Below, in pieces: positions 18,801 through 27,209 of a DNA stretch of 64,000 nucleotides. The position numbers and the translations under genes are program-made. The stretch is taken from assembly GCA_017548365.1 (NCBI GenBank), contig JAFZAC010000007.1, positions 235,497 through 299,496 on the forward strand, in the 5' to 3' direction. How positions within the stretch are numbered: position 1 is the stretch's first letter; the number at the start of each line of letters is the position of its first letter. Under the pieces are notes generated by a model, which made no database searches, had not been told where the DNA came from, and was given only the letters and a program-made list of their open reading frames with translations. The DNA comes from Muribaculaceae bacterium (GTDB taxonomy: Bacteria; Bacteroidota; Bacteroidia; Bacteroidales; Muribaculaceae).

Positions 18801-20382
18801 CATGTACGACAATGGCAATGCCGAGTGGTCTAACGGCATTAAGCTCTATCCTTACTACAACAACAGCGCCATCTACTGGAACTGGGACGGCTCATGGGCC
18901 GAGTCGGGCTTCCCAACCACTAACATGGGTGGACAGAACTGGTTCTACTGCACATTCATGGACAAGGACAACATGGGTGCTATTCTCTATAACGCTGCCA
19001 ACGGCAACGAGCGCTTCGAGGTGACCGGCATCAACGGAAACGTGTTCATGAAGTTCCCGAAAGCCAACGACGATTGGGCAAATGGCGAGAACCTCACCGA
19101 TGAATATACTCAGTATCTGCCTGAGACAGAGAAACCTGAGGAGGGCGAAGTGGCTCCCGATCCCACCGAGTTTATCCCTGATTGCGCTACAGCAATGGAC
19201 AACTGCCTATACTTCTACTTCGAGAACGACAGTTACGGATCGCCTTACGCATGGGTTTACAGTGGAACCACCACATTTGGTGAGCACGGATGGCCAGGCG
19301 AGGCTCTGACCGACGTGGTGGGTACTGCTCCTAACGGCAACCTCATTTATCGCTGGACATACAGCGACACCAGCAACGAGCCTAGCGACATCATCTTCTC
19401 CAACAAGGGCGACAACCAGACAAGACCTTACGAGTTCGTAAACGGTGGTTACTACACCACCAGTGGCATGATTGGCACTGCCAACGAGAACATCATGACT
19501 CTGGCACAGATTCTTCAGAATGGTAAGATTGATGAGGAATATACCATCAGCAATGAACTCACAGCAGTTATCGCCATCAACAGGAAGGACGAAGTGCACG
19601 TCTTTGTTAAAGATGCTGATGGCGACGCTTTGAATCCCTCGATAAACACCGAGGGTTGGCCTGTTCCCGAGATTCTGCAAGGCTGGAACTTCGATCAGAG
19701 CAACTGGGTAGAGTTAGTACTGCCAGGCGAGAGCGACCTTACTCTCGACGACATGAGCCTGCTCAGCCAGACTGTAGTCGGTAGATTTGTCGATGACGTC
19801 AATCCCATGATTGAACTTGTTGCCAATCCAATTCCCGACAAGAAGATGAACTACTCACCCAACAATTACCTCGCTGCCAACTACGACATAATGAACAACA
19901 ACGAGTACTTCTTCGTTCGTCCTAAGATACAAGAGTTCAACAACCTGTTGTATGCCGTTTACCGCGGCGGCAAGTTTGAGATGGCTAACACCACTGGCGA
20001 CAATGAATGGGATATCCCAATAGCTGGTGAAGTACATCTATCTACCGAACAGCTCTTCTTCCAAGGCGAGGACGAGCTCTCAGATTTCCTCGAGGAGAAT
20101 GGCGTATATGAGTTGCAGGTAATCACCCGAGAAGGTGGTCGCAAGAAGAATATCATGGTGGTTAATGCCAACAAGATAGGAACTTTCGTGCCTCCTATAA
20201 ATGGCGACGTGAACGGCGACGGCGAGGTGACTTCGTTAGACGTTACCTTGCTCTACAACTACCTGCTCAACAACGACTCAAGCGACATCATAAATGGTGA
20301 TGTGAATGGTGACGGCTCAATAACTTCGGCCGACATTACCGAGATTTATAGCATCCTTTTGGGAAGCAAGAAACGGCTTTAA
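15889..20382 (+). CDS. Secreted multimodular GH13 alpha-amylase
   Basis: A 1,497-residue protein starting at the signal peptide MRKIYIIFAMALLMPLTTLAQ. The GH13 catalytic domain (about 20-500) shows region I DVVSNH (226-231), region II GYRYDY with nucleophile Asp325, region III VAEYW with acid Glu350 and region IV LDNHD with Asp419. So it should be active on starch-type alpha-1,4-glucans. After it come chitobiase-type C-terminal domains (about 581 and 763), four CBM26-like modules (about 658, 850, 968, 1105) and an unnamed module (about 1218-1434) shared with the next large gene. A C-terminal dockerin-like pair (GDVNGDGEVTSLDV, GDVNGDGSITSADI) ends the protein. The architecture suggests an extracellular or cell-surface enzyme. 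No SusC/SusD genes are nearby. Confidence 0.92.
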   Translation: MRKIYIIFAMALLMPLTTLAQGWPANYGGVMLQGFFWDSYKETPDCSPFGPWDNHQLNEATATHQPGYTWATMYGAGWTSGEEWQVPVTTWTSLLAHKSEITPYIDLLWLPQSGSTVADSTMIYYKNTDDSPRQGVRPWRQGANWEYDKYGGGEVITNPDCMGFVPVFYFHHGLSYQYDDQGNLVPWTYTDSEGRTWTPLSYFGTEAELRELISTYKSEGTGAIEDVVSNHRGGLGTWAGDKYSIEFPTEYYQGTFCPEGEFISWSSDDVCCDDESGRGTGNPDCGGKGQWARDIDHHSPATRLKILKFLDFLKNDLGYVGYRYDYAMGFEEKHYAEYNTTLRPTFSVAEYWGSKGDISNWIHKTYMEGTYQSAAFDFPLQSDIREAFNYGNYRYLNNSGLISDPVLKRYAVTFLDNHDTFKDLPTDGSNYNWSNGKAYQHRVEKNIVEANAFILAMPGTPCLFYPHFMHPQWHETLCLLIKARRTAGITNESERSEAELKGNNGIQWIVTGTNGQVCYQLGDATYDNPPEGFTTVWESDPDENGYKVARYSITSSLYDEIEKNEKKNLINGYPVIDRNSCTFSGSITVNVKPSTEECILAYTTNGQMPTAGDQLITAETPLTFNDNTTLKVGVVVDGEVPTSSVVTRQYVKTATVSDKINFYVNDNNAPYFYTYYYDNNGNKYEPFGAWRGYLAFEKVQVGGIDWWHVQMDKPEYPVSLIVNWEGSQTPDITGITSDVFYTVQNGQPNDVTNTYMPMMENPNLTIDMKTGSYKGSVTATITSSYSGATIVYTTDGTEPTAGRATIASGSTITFNTDGNHYLRAGILKDGQVINQVARSYYITDGQGGGVNIYVKNMTTNDAPHIHAWNGEGTAMTSPDFDNGGEALTEIATNCGQNWYKKHFDNVPSGILFMLNDRKDMTANITYLQDGKDYYFYYYPGAHFGDSGFQPGFIDVTADSKHTTEVTATTIFMYDNGNAEWSNGIKLYPYYNNSAIYWNWDGSWAESGFPTTNMGGQNWFYCTFMDKDNMGAILYNAANGNERFEVTGINGNVFMKFPKANDDWANGENLTDEYTQYLPETEKPEEGEVAPDPTEFIPDCATAMDNCLYFYFENDSYGSPYAWVYSGTTTFGEHGWPGEALTDVVGTAPNGNLIYRWTYSDTSNEPSDIIFSNKGDNQTRPYEFVNGGYYTTSGMIGTANENIMTLAQILQNGKIDEEYTISNELTAVIAINRKDEVHVFVKDADGDALNPSINTEGWPVPEILQGWNFDQSNWVELVLPGESDLTLDDMSLLSQTVVGRFVDDVNPMIELVANPIPDKKMNYSPNNYLAANYDIMNNNEYFFVRPKIQEFNNLLYAVYRGGKFEMANTTGDNEWDIPIAGEVHLSTEQLFFQGEDELSDFLEENGVYELQVITREGGRKKNIMVVNANKIGTFVPPINGDVNGDGEVTSLDVTLLYNYLLNNDSSDIINGDVNGDGSITSADITEIYSILLGSKKRL

Positions 20383-20403
20383 TACTCATCTAATCAATAA
20401 CAT

Positions 20404-20439
20404 AAAGGGCGCCCCACGAGGGATGCCCTTTAGTTTTTT
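20404..20439 (+). terminator. Terminator after the alpha-amylase gene
   Basis: AAAGGGC (20404-20410) pairs with GCCCTTT (20425-20431), with an inner CCC/GGG pairing, followed by AG and T6. Confidence 0.8.
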
Positions 20440-20840
20440 AGTTGTGAGCTTTTGGGGCAAAGACGCTCTAATAGCGCTTTATAGTGGCAAATGTTGACCC
20501 CCGATGTGGCTCAAGGGAGGGGGAAAGGGGGAAGATGCACAACTACCTCACGCCACGCAGCTCTTCGAGCTACGCGCCGTGAGGTTCAGTCACTTCGTCC
20601 CCTCTGGGGACGTTTTGGCCTACGGCCATCCATCATCTCACGGCCAGGAGGATTCTTGAATGCCATGCTTATGGCGCAATTGACTGAGGCTCGCTAATCG
20701 CACACCGCACTTCGTGCGACTCATGCTGCTCGCTCAATCGAGCTGAAGGTTGACTGAGGCTCGCTAATCGCACACCGCACTTCGTGCGACTCATGCTGCT
20801 CGCTCAGTCGAGCTGAAGGTTCATCAACAGCGCCCACGCT
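20440..20840. repeat. Hairpin-rich geneless region with one REP-like copy
   Basis: No convincing gene. The stretch holds several small perfect hairpins: AGCTC/GAGCT, GTCCCC-TCTG-GGGAC, TGGCC-TAC-GGCCA and GCAC-TTC-GTGC (twice). Positions 20658-20680 match the core of the 26-kb repeat family (GAATGCCATGCTTATGGCG), and 20825-20838 match its tail (AACAGCGCCCACGC). The two parts are separated by a 70-bp tandem duplication. Confidence 0.6.
20681..20820. repeat. 70-bp direct tandem duplication
   Basis: 20681-20750 and 20751-20820 are identical except for one base (CTCAATCG versus CTCAGTCG). Each unit carries the CGCAC-TTC-GTGCG hairpin. The duplication interrupts what otherwise reads as one REP-like unit. 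Confidence 0.9.
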
Positions 20841-20963
20841 ACCTATCCGTTTTTTGTTGAGAAAAAGCGCTAGTTTGTAGGACAAAAATCTTCATTAACA
20901 TTTTTTGAACTTCAAGCAAAAAATACTCCCCTTTTTTATTATAGGTATTACAAAATTTATTTA

Positions 20964-20971
20964 TACCTTTG
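20964..20971 (+). promoter_or_regulatory. -7 box upstream of the 1,663-residue protein
   Basis: TACCTTTG about 207 bases before the gene start. No clear -33 TTG. The long leader contains three consecutive hairpins. Confidence 0.5.
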
Positions 20972-21034
20972 CAACGTGGTAATGAATTAAGGTAATAAGA
21001 ATGCATACTAATAACCACAAGCACAGCATGTTAA

Positions 21035-21124
21035 AAAGCGCAGGCAACACTGTTACAGCGCTTTGACACGTGTTGTGTGTCTTTTTTAAGGACCAAAGAA
21101 CCCAAAAGGCAATAGAGATTGCCT
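21035..21124 (+). promoter_or_regulatory. Structured 5' leader with internal terminator-like hairpin
   Basis: Three hairpins in a row: AAAGCGC (21035-21041) with GCGCTTT (21058-21064); GACAC (21065-21069) with GTGTC (21077-21081) followed by T6; AGGCAAT (21107-21113) with ATTGCCT (21118-21124). CAACAC (21045-21050) in the first loop can also pair with GTGTTG (21070-21075) in the second loop. This may be an attenuator, or the end of a small RNA starting near 20977. Confidence 0.4.
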
Positions 21125-21177
21125 CAAAAATGAAGAAAGATTTCTAATAAATATTTTTACTAACTACTAAACATTTC

Positions 21178-24100
21178 ATGCGTATGAAAAGATTACTAAC
21201 ATTTTTAACGCTGCTCACTGTCTTTATCGGAGTCGGATGGGCAGCAGATGTCACATTTGACGCAACCACTGATAAAGGAAGTGTCAGCGCAAATGGTATT
21301 GTGTCTGGAGGTGACACTTTCACCAAAGATGGCATAACAATTACATCCTCTAATGGACCTTTAGGAAATGGTTCCAACTATCGAGTATACACAGGTGGAA
21401 CATTGACAATTACATCCACAGTTGGCAATATCACCAATGTAACTGTCACTTGCACTTCAACTGGCACCAGCAATTATGGACCATCTAAATTTTATGTAGC
21501 AACAGGAGATCCAGGCAGCTATCAGCCCATGTCAAGTAATGCAAATGGATACTGGACAGGCTCTTCTGCAACGGTCATTCTCACAGCAAGTGATCAAGTG
21601 AGAATAAAAACAATTGTTGTTACGTATACAGCAGGCACAACTCCCACCACCTACTCAATCACCGGCACAGGTGCTGTCACTGGTGGTAATGTGACTGCTT
21701 CTGCGACAAGCAATATCACAGCTGGAACGAGCATCACCATTACTGCTACACCAAGTACAGGCTATGAATTGAGTAACCTTACCGTTGACGGTAATGATGT
21801 GACAAGTAGTGTAAACAGCAACAATGAATACACATTCAGCATGCCATCGCATAATGTTTCTGTTTCTGCTACTTTCACTGAGCAATCAACACCTCAGCCA
21901 TCTGGACCAACCAGATTCGAGCGCATCAACAGCACATCTCAACTTGAGGCTGGCAAGCGCTATATCTTTGTTTATGAGGCCACACCAGCCGGTATGGGTG
22001 CCATATCCACGACAAGCACAAAATACGGAACAAGTGTGACTGGTTCTTCTAACATCACCGTAACTAATGGCGTTGCAACACTTCCAAGTGGTTCTGCTGT
22101 TAAGCAATTAACCCTTGGAGGTAATGCTACAGATGGTTGGACATTTGACCTTGATGGTGCTTTGTTGAACCATACTGGCACTAAAAACACACTTACTACA
22201 GGAACAAGTAACACAACATGGACTATTGCATTCAGTGGCAACAATGCTACTATCACAAATAAGACTAACACCACTCGTGTTATCAAATATAACAGCACAA
22301 GTGGTCAAGAACGTTTTGCTTGCTATGAAAGCGGCCAAGAAAACATCCAGCTCTACAAAGAGGTAGAAGCTGTTACATCAAGTGATGTCTATATAGTTGG
22401 TCAGATTAACGGTCATGACTCAGACCCATGGGTTTCTACCGAAGGTCTTCAGTTGACTTACAATAGTTCAACAGACACTTATGGTGCCGACATCTACTGT
22501 ACTGGCATGAAGAACAATGAAGATAATGGTTGGAGCTACTTTATTTTCACAAAATCTCTGCCTTTCGATTGGAACGATAACACCAACTTCTATGGTTCTG
22601 GTGCCGACGGCGGATACTGGGGCATTGGTGGTCAGGGCGAGAGTGCCTTTGGCGAGGAGATACCTCTGTATGAGACGAGCACAAACGTATATCGCTTGCC
22701 CGCCGGTCTTTACACCGTTACTGTTGACCTCGACTACACAGGTCATGAATACACTACCAAGTCGGTTTCTGTTACCAAGCGTGACGTTACCATGACCATA
22801 AGTCCTAGTAGTGCCACATTCACCGACACTAGGAATGTGACTATGGCCTCTAACTTGACTGAACTTGGCGGTAAGATTTACTATACTACCGATGGTTCAG
22901 ACCCAAGAGACCAGTATTCTTCTCGTCAAGAGTACACCGAGCAGCTCACAATCAGTGCTACCACAAACTTCAAGGCAGTTGCTGTTTTAGGCTGCATCTA
23001 CAGCGATGTGGTAGAGAAGACCTACACTAAGGCACCTGCAGCTCCCGAGATCACTCCTGCAAGCTGCACATTTAATGAGCCACTTACCGTGTCTATCACA
23101 GCCGAGAGCGGAGCTACCATCTACTACACCACCGATGGCAGCACTCCAACCAATGAGTCAACTCAGTACACAGGCCCATTCACTGTAAGCACTACCACTA
23201 CCGTTAAGGCAAGAGCTTACGTTGGTGAGGCTTACAGCAATGTAGCCGAGGCAACCTACACCTACAGCAACGTTCAACCCAGCACTGGCGACTTCGAGCT
23301 CGTAACCAGCGCAAGCCAGCTCGTTGCTGGTAATGAGTATATTATCCTTGAGGCTGGCGGCAACTATGCAATGGGTGAAGTAAGCAACAACAAGGGTCAA
23401 GCTACCGATGACTACACTCTGACTGGCACTCTTGGTGCTAGTGGCAGCAAAGTCGCAGCAGGCAGTGGAGTAAACGTTCTAACTTTGGGAGGAGAAAGCG
23501 GAGCTTGGACACTCCAACAGAGTGACAACTCTTACATCAACATCACTTCCAATAATACAAATGTAACAGAATCGACATCTGCGACTACTGTAACTATTGA
23601 AATTGACAACAGCAATTATGCAACAATTAAGGGTTACAGCACTCGTCAAATCCTTTACCAAATTAAGAGCGGCAGCAACGCTACTCATATATTTGGTAAT
23701 TACGCAACCTCCAATGCAAATGGCGCTGACTACGAAAAGGTTTACCTCTACACCCGTGCCAGCAATGCCGTTCAGAATCCAGTATTCTCGCCTGTTCCTG
23801 GCATCTACAATGTAGATATCGATGTAACTATCTCTTGCGCTACAGATGGTGCAACCATCTACTACACCACCGATGGCACTGACCCAACAGCTACAACTGG
23901 CACTGAGTACACTGGTGAGATGGTAGTAAGCGAGACCACCACCTTCAAGGCTATCGCCGTTAAGGACAGCAATACCAGTAGCGTGGTAACCGCAGCTTAC
24001 ACTATCAACAAGAGCACCGAGATTGCTACCGTAACCCTCGACTATAGCGAGCCATTCACCGCTGGCATTGGCGATTTCACTATCGACAACGTGAGCGGCT

Positions 24101-26169
24101 TCTCGCCAGTATGGTCACTCGATGGCAACTATGGTGTTAAGGGTACTTCTTACAGCAACGGCACCAACTATGCAGCTACCAGCCGCCTGATTTCTCCAAT
24201 CATCGACATGACTGGTGCTGTTCTGCCCACGCTGACCTTCAGCCACCAGATCAACAAGTACTTCAACGATGTTACTTCTCAGTGTAAAGTATTCATCCGC
24301 GAGACCAGCAACGGCACTAGCGGCACATGGAAGCAGATTCCTATCACCTTCAGCGACCCAGTAGCCGCTGGCGGTTGGACCAACGACATTGCTGTAGTTG
24401 ACCTTACCGATGTCAATGGTATTAATTATGCCGACAAGAAAGTTCAAATCTCGTTCCTCTACACCAACCCAACCGAGGGCAGCGGTGCAGGTACTTGGGA
24501 GATTCAGAACTTCGTGGTTGCCGACAACAGCGAGTACCGAATGGTTAACAACATCGCCGAGTTCCTCGCTCTTGACAATGGTATCACAGCCAAGTTCAAG
24601 AATCCTGTTACCGTGCTCTACGACTATGCTCAGTACAGCAGCAGCCAGTATCACGAGTACATCTGGGTTAAGGACGAGAGCGGCTACATGCAGTTCTACA
24701 TGGTTCCAACACTTAACAGTGACGAGAACAGTGGCAAGGACGGCAAGGCAGCCTACTACGAGAACGGCGACATCATTCCTGCAGGATTTGTTGTTACCAA
24801 GAACTACTATGAGTATGGCAAGTATGTTCAGGCTTACACCAATGACGCTCTGAACGCCGGCTTCGAGCAAGCAACCCAAAAGGGTCTTGCCGATCCTGAG
24901 CACATGGACTTCGACGTGCTCCATGCACTTGACGCTACTAACCAAGACAATATCGACACCTGGTGCAACCGCTACATCACACTTGAGAAGATTAAGATTA
25001 CTAGCAAGAGCGGCAAAAACTTCTCATTCGCCAAGGAGGACGGCACCGTGAACGCCTGCGTTGGTTACAACAAGTACAACGGTGACGGTTCATTGCTTAA
25101 AGATGGTACTACACCCGCTGATGTTACTGTACCAGCCGCTAGCAACACCTTCTACAACGTGACTGGTATCATCCAGTTGTGGCAAGGTGGCTGGGAGTTC
25201 ATGCCTATCGAGTTCACCGAGTGGAAGGCTGATGAAGTTACTCTTCGCAAGCTCTGTGCTGATGGTGTTGAGACTCACGAGTACAAAATCAGCAACAACC
25301 TGCTTGGTGTATACGCAAGTAAAGATGGTACGAAACTTTGGGTTAAGGATGACACCGGCCAATCAATCTGGAAAACCGGTCCTGATGCAACCTACAAAGA
25401 CAACTTCCCCATTGATGCCGAAGATAACACCCGTCTTGAGCAAGCCAACTATGACCAAAGCAACTGGTGCGAGCTTATCATGGCCGATGAGAATGCTGCC
25501 TTATTCGTAGGCAAGATCATCAGTGGTGGTTCTATCCAGGGTCGATTCACCGAAAAGACAAACCCAACCCTCGACGGTGTAAGCTTAGATGAAGATGCAA
25601 TCTATAGCGCAGGCAGCTATGCTCCTAACTACTACATGCCAGCAAACTTCTATGGAAATCAGGACTGCCGGAATGAGAACCATACTGATAATGGCCACTA
25701 TTTCTTCATGGCTCCTAAACCACAAGAGTATGCAATGGTTGTATGGGCTATCTGGGACAGCCAAAATAATCAGATGATTATCAGTGATGATCCTACTAAG
25801 AACGTTCACGGATTCAAGGGCAGCTTCAGCATCAACCTGAACATGAACGATGGTATCACTGATACTGATGATCTCCACGATGGTGTTGATGATGGCTTTG
25901 CCTACAACTTCAGCGCTATCATCCGCAAGGTTAGCAGTTCAAAGGATGGCAACAGCGCCAACTATATGATTTATCCTGTTGACCTCAACGCGCCAACCGA
26001 TCCCGCTACAGCTATTGAAAGCATTCTTGCTGGCAATGGTGAGGTTAAGAGCGTTAAGTTCTACAATGTAGCTGGTATTGAGAGCAATGTTCCATTCCAG
26101 GGCATTAACATTGTAGTTACCGAGTATACTGACGGAACACGTACTACAACCAAGATGCTTAAGCGCTAA
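21178..26169 (+). CDS. 1,663-residue multimodular secreted protein
   Basis: Signal peptide (KRLLTFLTLLTVFIGVGWA), then a beta module to about residue 155, an InlB-B-repeat-like module (about 160-240) and two copies of a module opening F..V.S.SQL.AG..YI (about 245 and 703). Between those copies lie a SusE-like segment (about 402-535) and two chitobiase-type C-terminal domains (536, 621); a third follows at 865. Next come a choice-of-anchor-J-like domain (about 955-1118), an OB-fold-like region (1118-1345), an unnamed module shared with the amylase (about 1368-1610) and a tail ending GINIVVTEYTDGT. No catalytic motif seen; probably a surface adhesin or glycan-binding protein. ATG at 21178 or 21184 may be used. 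Confidence 0.8.
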   Translation: MRMKRLLTFLTLLTVFIGVGWAADVTFDATTDKGSVSANGIVSGGDTFTKDGITITSSNGPLGNGSNYRVYTGGTLTITSTVGNITNVTVTCTSTGTSNYGPSKFYVATGDPGSYQPMSSNANGYWTGSSATVILTASDQVRIKTIVVTYTAGTTPTTYSITGTGAVTGGNVTASATSNITAGTSITITATPSTGYELSNLTVDGNDVTSSVNSNNEYTFSMPSHNVSVSATFTEQSTPQPSGPTRFERINSTSQLEAGKRYIFVYEATPAGMGAISTTSTKYGTSVTGSSNITVTNGVATLPSGSAVKQLTLGGNATDGWTFDLDGALLNHTGTKNTLTTGTSNTTWTIAFSGNNATITNKTNTTRVIKYNSTSGQERFACYESGQENIQLYKEVEAVTSSDVYIVGQINGHDSDPWVSTEGLQLTYNSSTDTYGADIYCTGMKNNEDNGWSYFIFTKSLPFDWNDNTNFYGSGADGGYWGIGGQGESAFGEEIPLYETSTNVYRLPAGLYTVTVDLDYTGHEYTTKSVSVTKRDVTMTISPSSATFTDTRNVTMASNLTELGGKIYYTTDGSDPRDQYSSRQEYTEQLTISATTNFKAVAVLGCIYSDVVEKTYTKAPAAPEITPASCTFNEPLTVSITAESGATIYYTTDGSTPTNESTQYTGPFTVSTTTTVKARAYVGEAYSNVAEATYTYSNVQPSTGDFELVTSASQLVAGNEYIILEAGGNYAMGEVSNNKGQATDDYTLTGTLGASGSKVAAGSGVNVLTLGGESGAWTLQQSDNSYINITSNNTNVTESTSATTVTIEIDNSNYATIKGYSTRQILYQIKSGSNATHIFGNYATSNANGADYEKVYLYTRASNAVQNPVFSPVPGIYNVDIDVTISCATDGATIYYTTDGTDPTATTGTEYTGEMVVSETTTFKAIAVKDSNTSSVVTAAYTINKSTEIATVTLDYSEPFTAGIGDFTIDNVSGFSPVWSLDGNYGVKGTSYSNGTNYAATSRLISPIIDMTGAVLPTLTFSHQINKYFNDVTSQCKVFIRETSNGTSGTWKQIPITFSDPVAAGGWTNDIAVVDLTDVNGINYADKKVQISFLYTNPTEGSGAGTWEIQNFVVADNSEYRMVNNIAEFLALDNGITAKFKNPVTVLYDYAQYSSSQYHEYIWVKDESGYMQFYMVPTLNSDENSGKDGKAAYYENGDIIPAGFVVTKNYYEYGKYVQAYTNDALNAGFEQATQKGLADPEHMDFDVLHALDATNQDNIDTWCNRYITLEKIKITSKSGKNFSFAKEDGTVNACVGYNKYNGDGSLLKDGTTPADVTVPAASNTFYNVTGIIQLWQGGWEFMPIEFTEWKADEVTLRKLCADGVETHEYKISNNLLGVYASKDGTKLWVKDDTGQSIWKTGPDATYKDNFPIDAEDNTRLEQANYDQSNWCELIMADENAALFVGKIISGGSIQGRFTEKTNPTLDGVSLDEDAIYSAGSYAPNYYMPANFYGNQDCRNENHTDNGHYFFMAPKPQEYAMVVWAIWDSQNNQMIISDDPTKNVHGFKGSFSINLNMNDGITDTDDLHDGVDDGFAYNFSAIIRKVSSSKDGNSANYMIYPVDLNAPTDPATAIESILAGNGEVKSVKFYNVAGIESNVPFQGINIVVTEYTDGTRTTTKMLKR

Positions 26170-26205
26170 TGCTACGAGGATCGTAATTAATCACTATATT
26201 AAATA

Positions 26206-26246
26206 AGGTGCCTGCCCCATGAGGGTGGGCATCTTGTTTTTTATTG
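26206..26246 (+). terminator. Terminator after the 1,663-residue protein
   Basis: AAGGTGCC...CCCC pairs with GGGTGGGCATCTT, allowing G-U pairs, followed by GTTTTTTA. Confidence 0.7.
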
Positions 26247-26269
26247 CCTCCTTTCTTGACATGAGGGCT

Positions 26270-26945
26270 CTTTGCTGCTATGAGAGCTCTGAACGCCGTG
26301 CTTACGGCGCAATACTCTAACAACGCCCGTGATAGTTTTTTCCACGCCCCATATCTCAATGCTCTTCATGACTTGCCCTGAGAACTCTGAACGCCACGCT
26401 TGTGGCGCAATACTCTAACAACACACACTCCTGTTCTAAGCTCTAAACTCTCTTCTTGCATGCCCATGAGGGCTCTTGAACGCCGTGCTTACGGCGCAAT
26501 ACTTTAACAGCACCCACGCTGGTCTCTCCCGCTACCATCTTGACTCACTTCACAACTTGCCATGAGGGTTCTTGAATGCCGTGCTTGGTCAATTTGCCTT
26601 GAGGGTGCTTGAACGCCACGCTTATGGCGCAATGCTTTGACAATGCCCAGGCTCCTGTTCTGGATTCTTCACTCTAAATTCTCTTCTTACATGACCATGA
26701 GGGTTCTGAACGCCGTGCTTACGGCGCAATGCTTTGACAATGCCCAGGCTCCTGTTCTAGTCTATCTATTCTAAACTCTCTTTTTGCATGACCATGAGGG
26801 TTCTGAACGCCGTGCTTACGGCACAATACTCCAACAACGCCCGCGATTGGTTTTTATCACGCTCCCTCTCACAACGCACTGCATGACTTACCATGAGGGT
26901 TCTTGAACGCCGTGCTTATGGCGTAATACTTTGACAACGCCCACG
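26270..26945 (+). repeat. REP-like hairpin repeat array, left part
   Basis: Eight copies of a core beginning GAACGCC and ending GGCGCAAT lie at 26291, 26389, 26478, 26574 (truncated), 26611, 26708, 26805 and 26905. Spacing is mostly 89-100 bp, so the unit is about 97 bp. It includes ATGAGGG(T/C)TCT before the core and AACAACGCCC after it, plus a pyrimidine-rich stretch. Each core folds as a 5-6 bp stem with loop GCTT. No gene is present in this stretch. Confidence 0.9.
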
Positions 26946-27119
26946 ATTGTTTTTTGTCCTGCCTCCACACTATACCCATTTTTCACTCACTTTTTACTCA
27001 CCTTTTATTCATTTACTACTCACTTGCTTCTACTTTCCTCTCACTCTTATCTCATTCTTCCATCTCCACTCTCAGCACTTAACTGTTTCTTTGTATTAAG
27101 ACTGGGGGGATGTTGGGGT

Positions 27120-27142
27120 ATTGCGCCGCAAGCGCGGCGTTC
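27120..27142 (-). repeat. Inverted REP-like copy just upstream of the transposase
   Basis: Read on the minus strand this is GAACGCCGCGCTTGCGGCG plus CAAT, the same core as the array but in opposite orientation. It sits 68 bases before the transposase ATG, so the left array and this copy face each other. Confidence 0.85.
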
Positions 27143-27173
27143 AGGTGATGGAGCTGAAAAAAGGCGGCATTTT

Positions 27174-27205
27174 TTTGTTTCGCTATTAAAAAACCATTAT
27201 TTTTG
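27174..27205 (+). promoter_or_regulatory. Promoter of the Y1 transposase
   Basis: TTTG (27174-27177), a 20-bp spacer and TATTTTTG (27198-27205) form a good Bacteroidetes promoter. The ATG at 27210 starts 5 bases after the box, implying a leaderless or nearly leaderless mRNA. Confidence 0.55.
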
Positions 27206-27209
27206 CAAT

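Noticed and set aside
20681..20820. CRISPR or attachment-site pair
   Set aside because: Only two directly adjacent 70-bp copies with no spacer and no integrase beside them; a simple tandem duplication explains it.
24115..24945. Minus-strand open frame of about 275 residues inside the 1,663-residue gene
   Set aside because: Antisense shadow with no promoter or motifs; the sense frame is uninterrupted.
11166..26169. Polysaccharide utilisation locus
   Set aside because: No SusC/SusD pair, no TonB-dependent receptor and no hybrid two-component or anti-sigma regulator is present.
26270..26945. CRISPR array
   Set aside because: Repeats recur about every 97 bp, are imperfect, and the sequences between them are themselves repeated, not unique spacers. 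No cas genes are near.
26931..27209. N-terminal extension of the Y1 transposase
   Set aside because: The added 93 residues are Ser/Leu/Phe-rich low-complexity sequence translated from repeat and spacer DNA, and the promoter lies after them.
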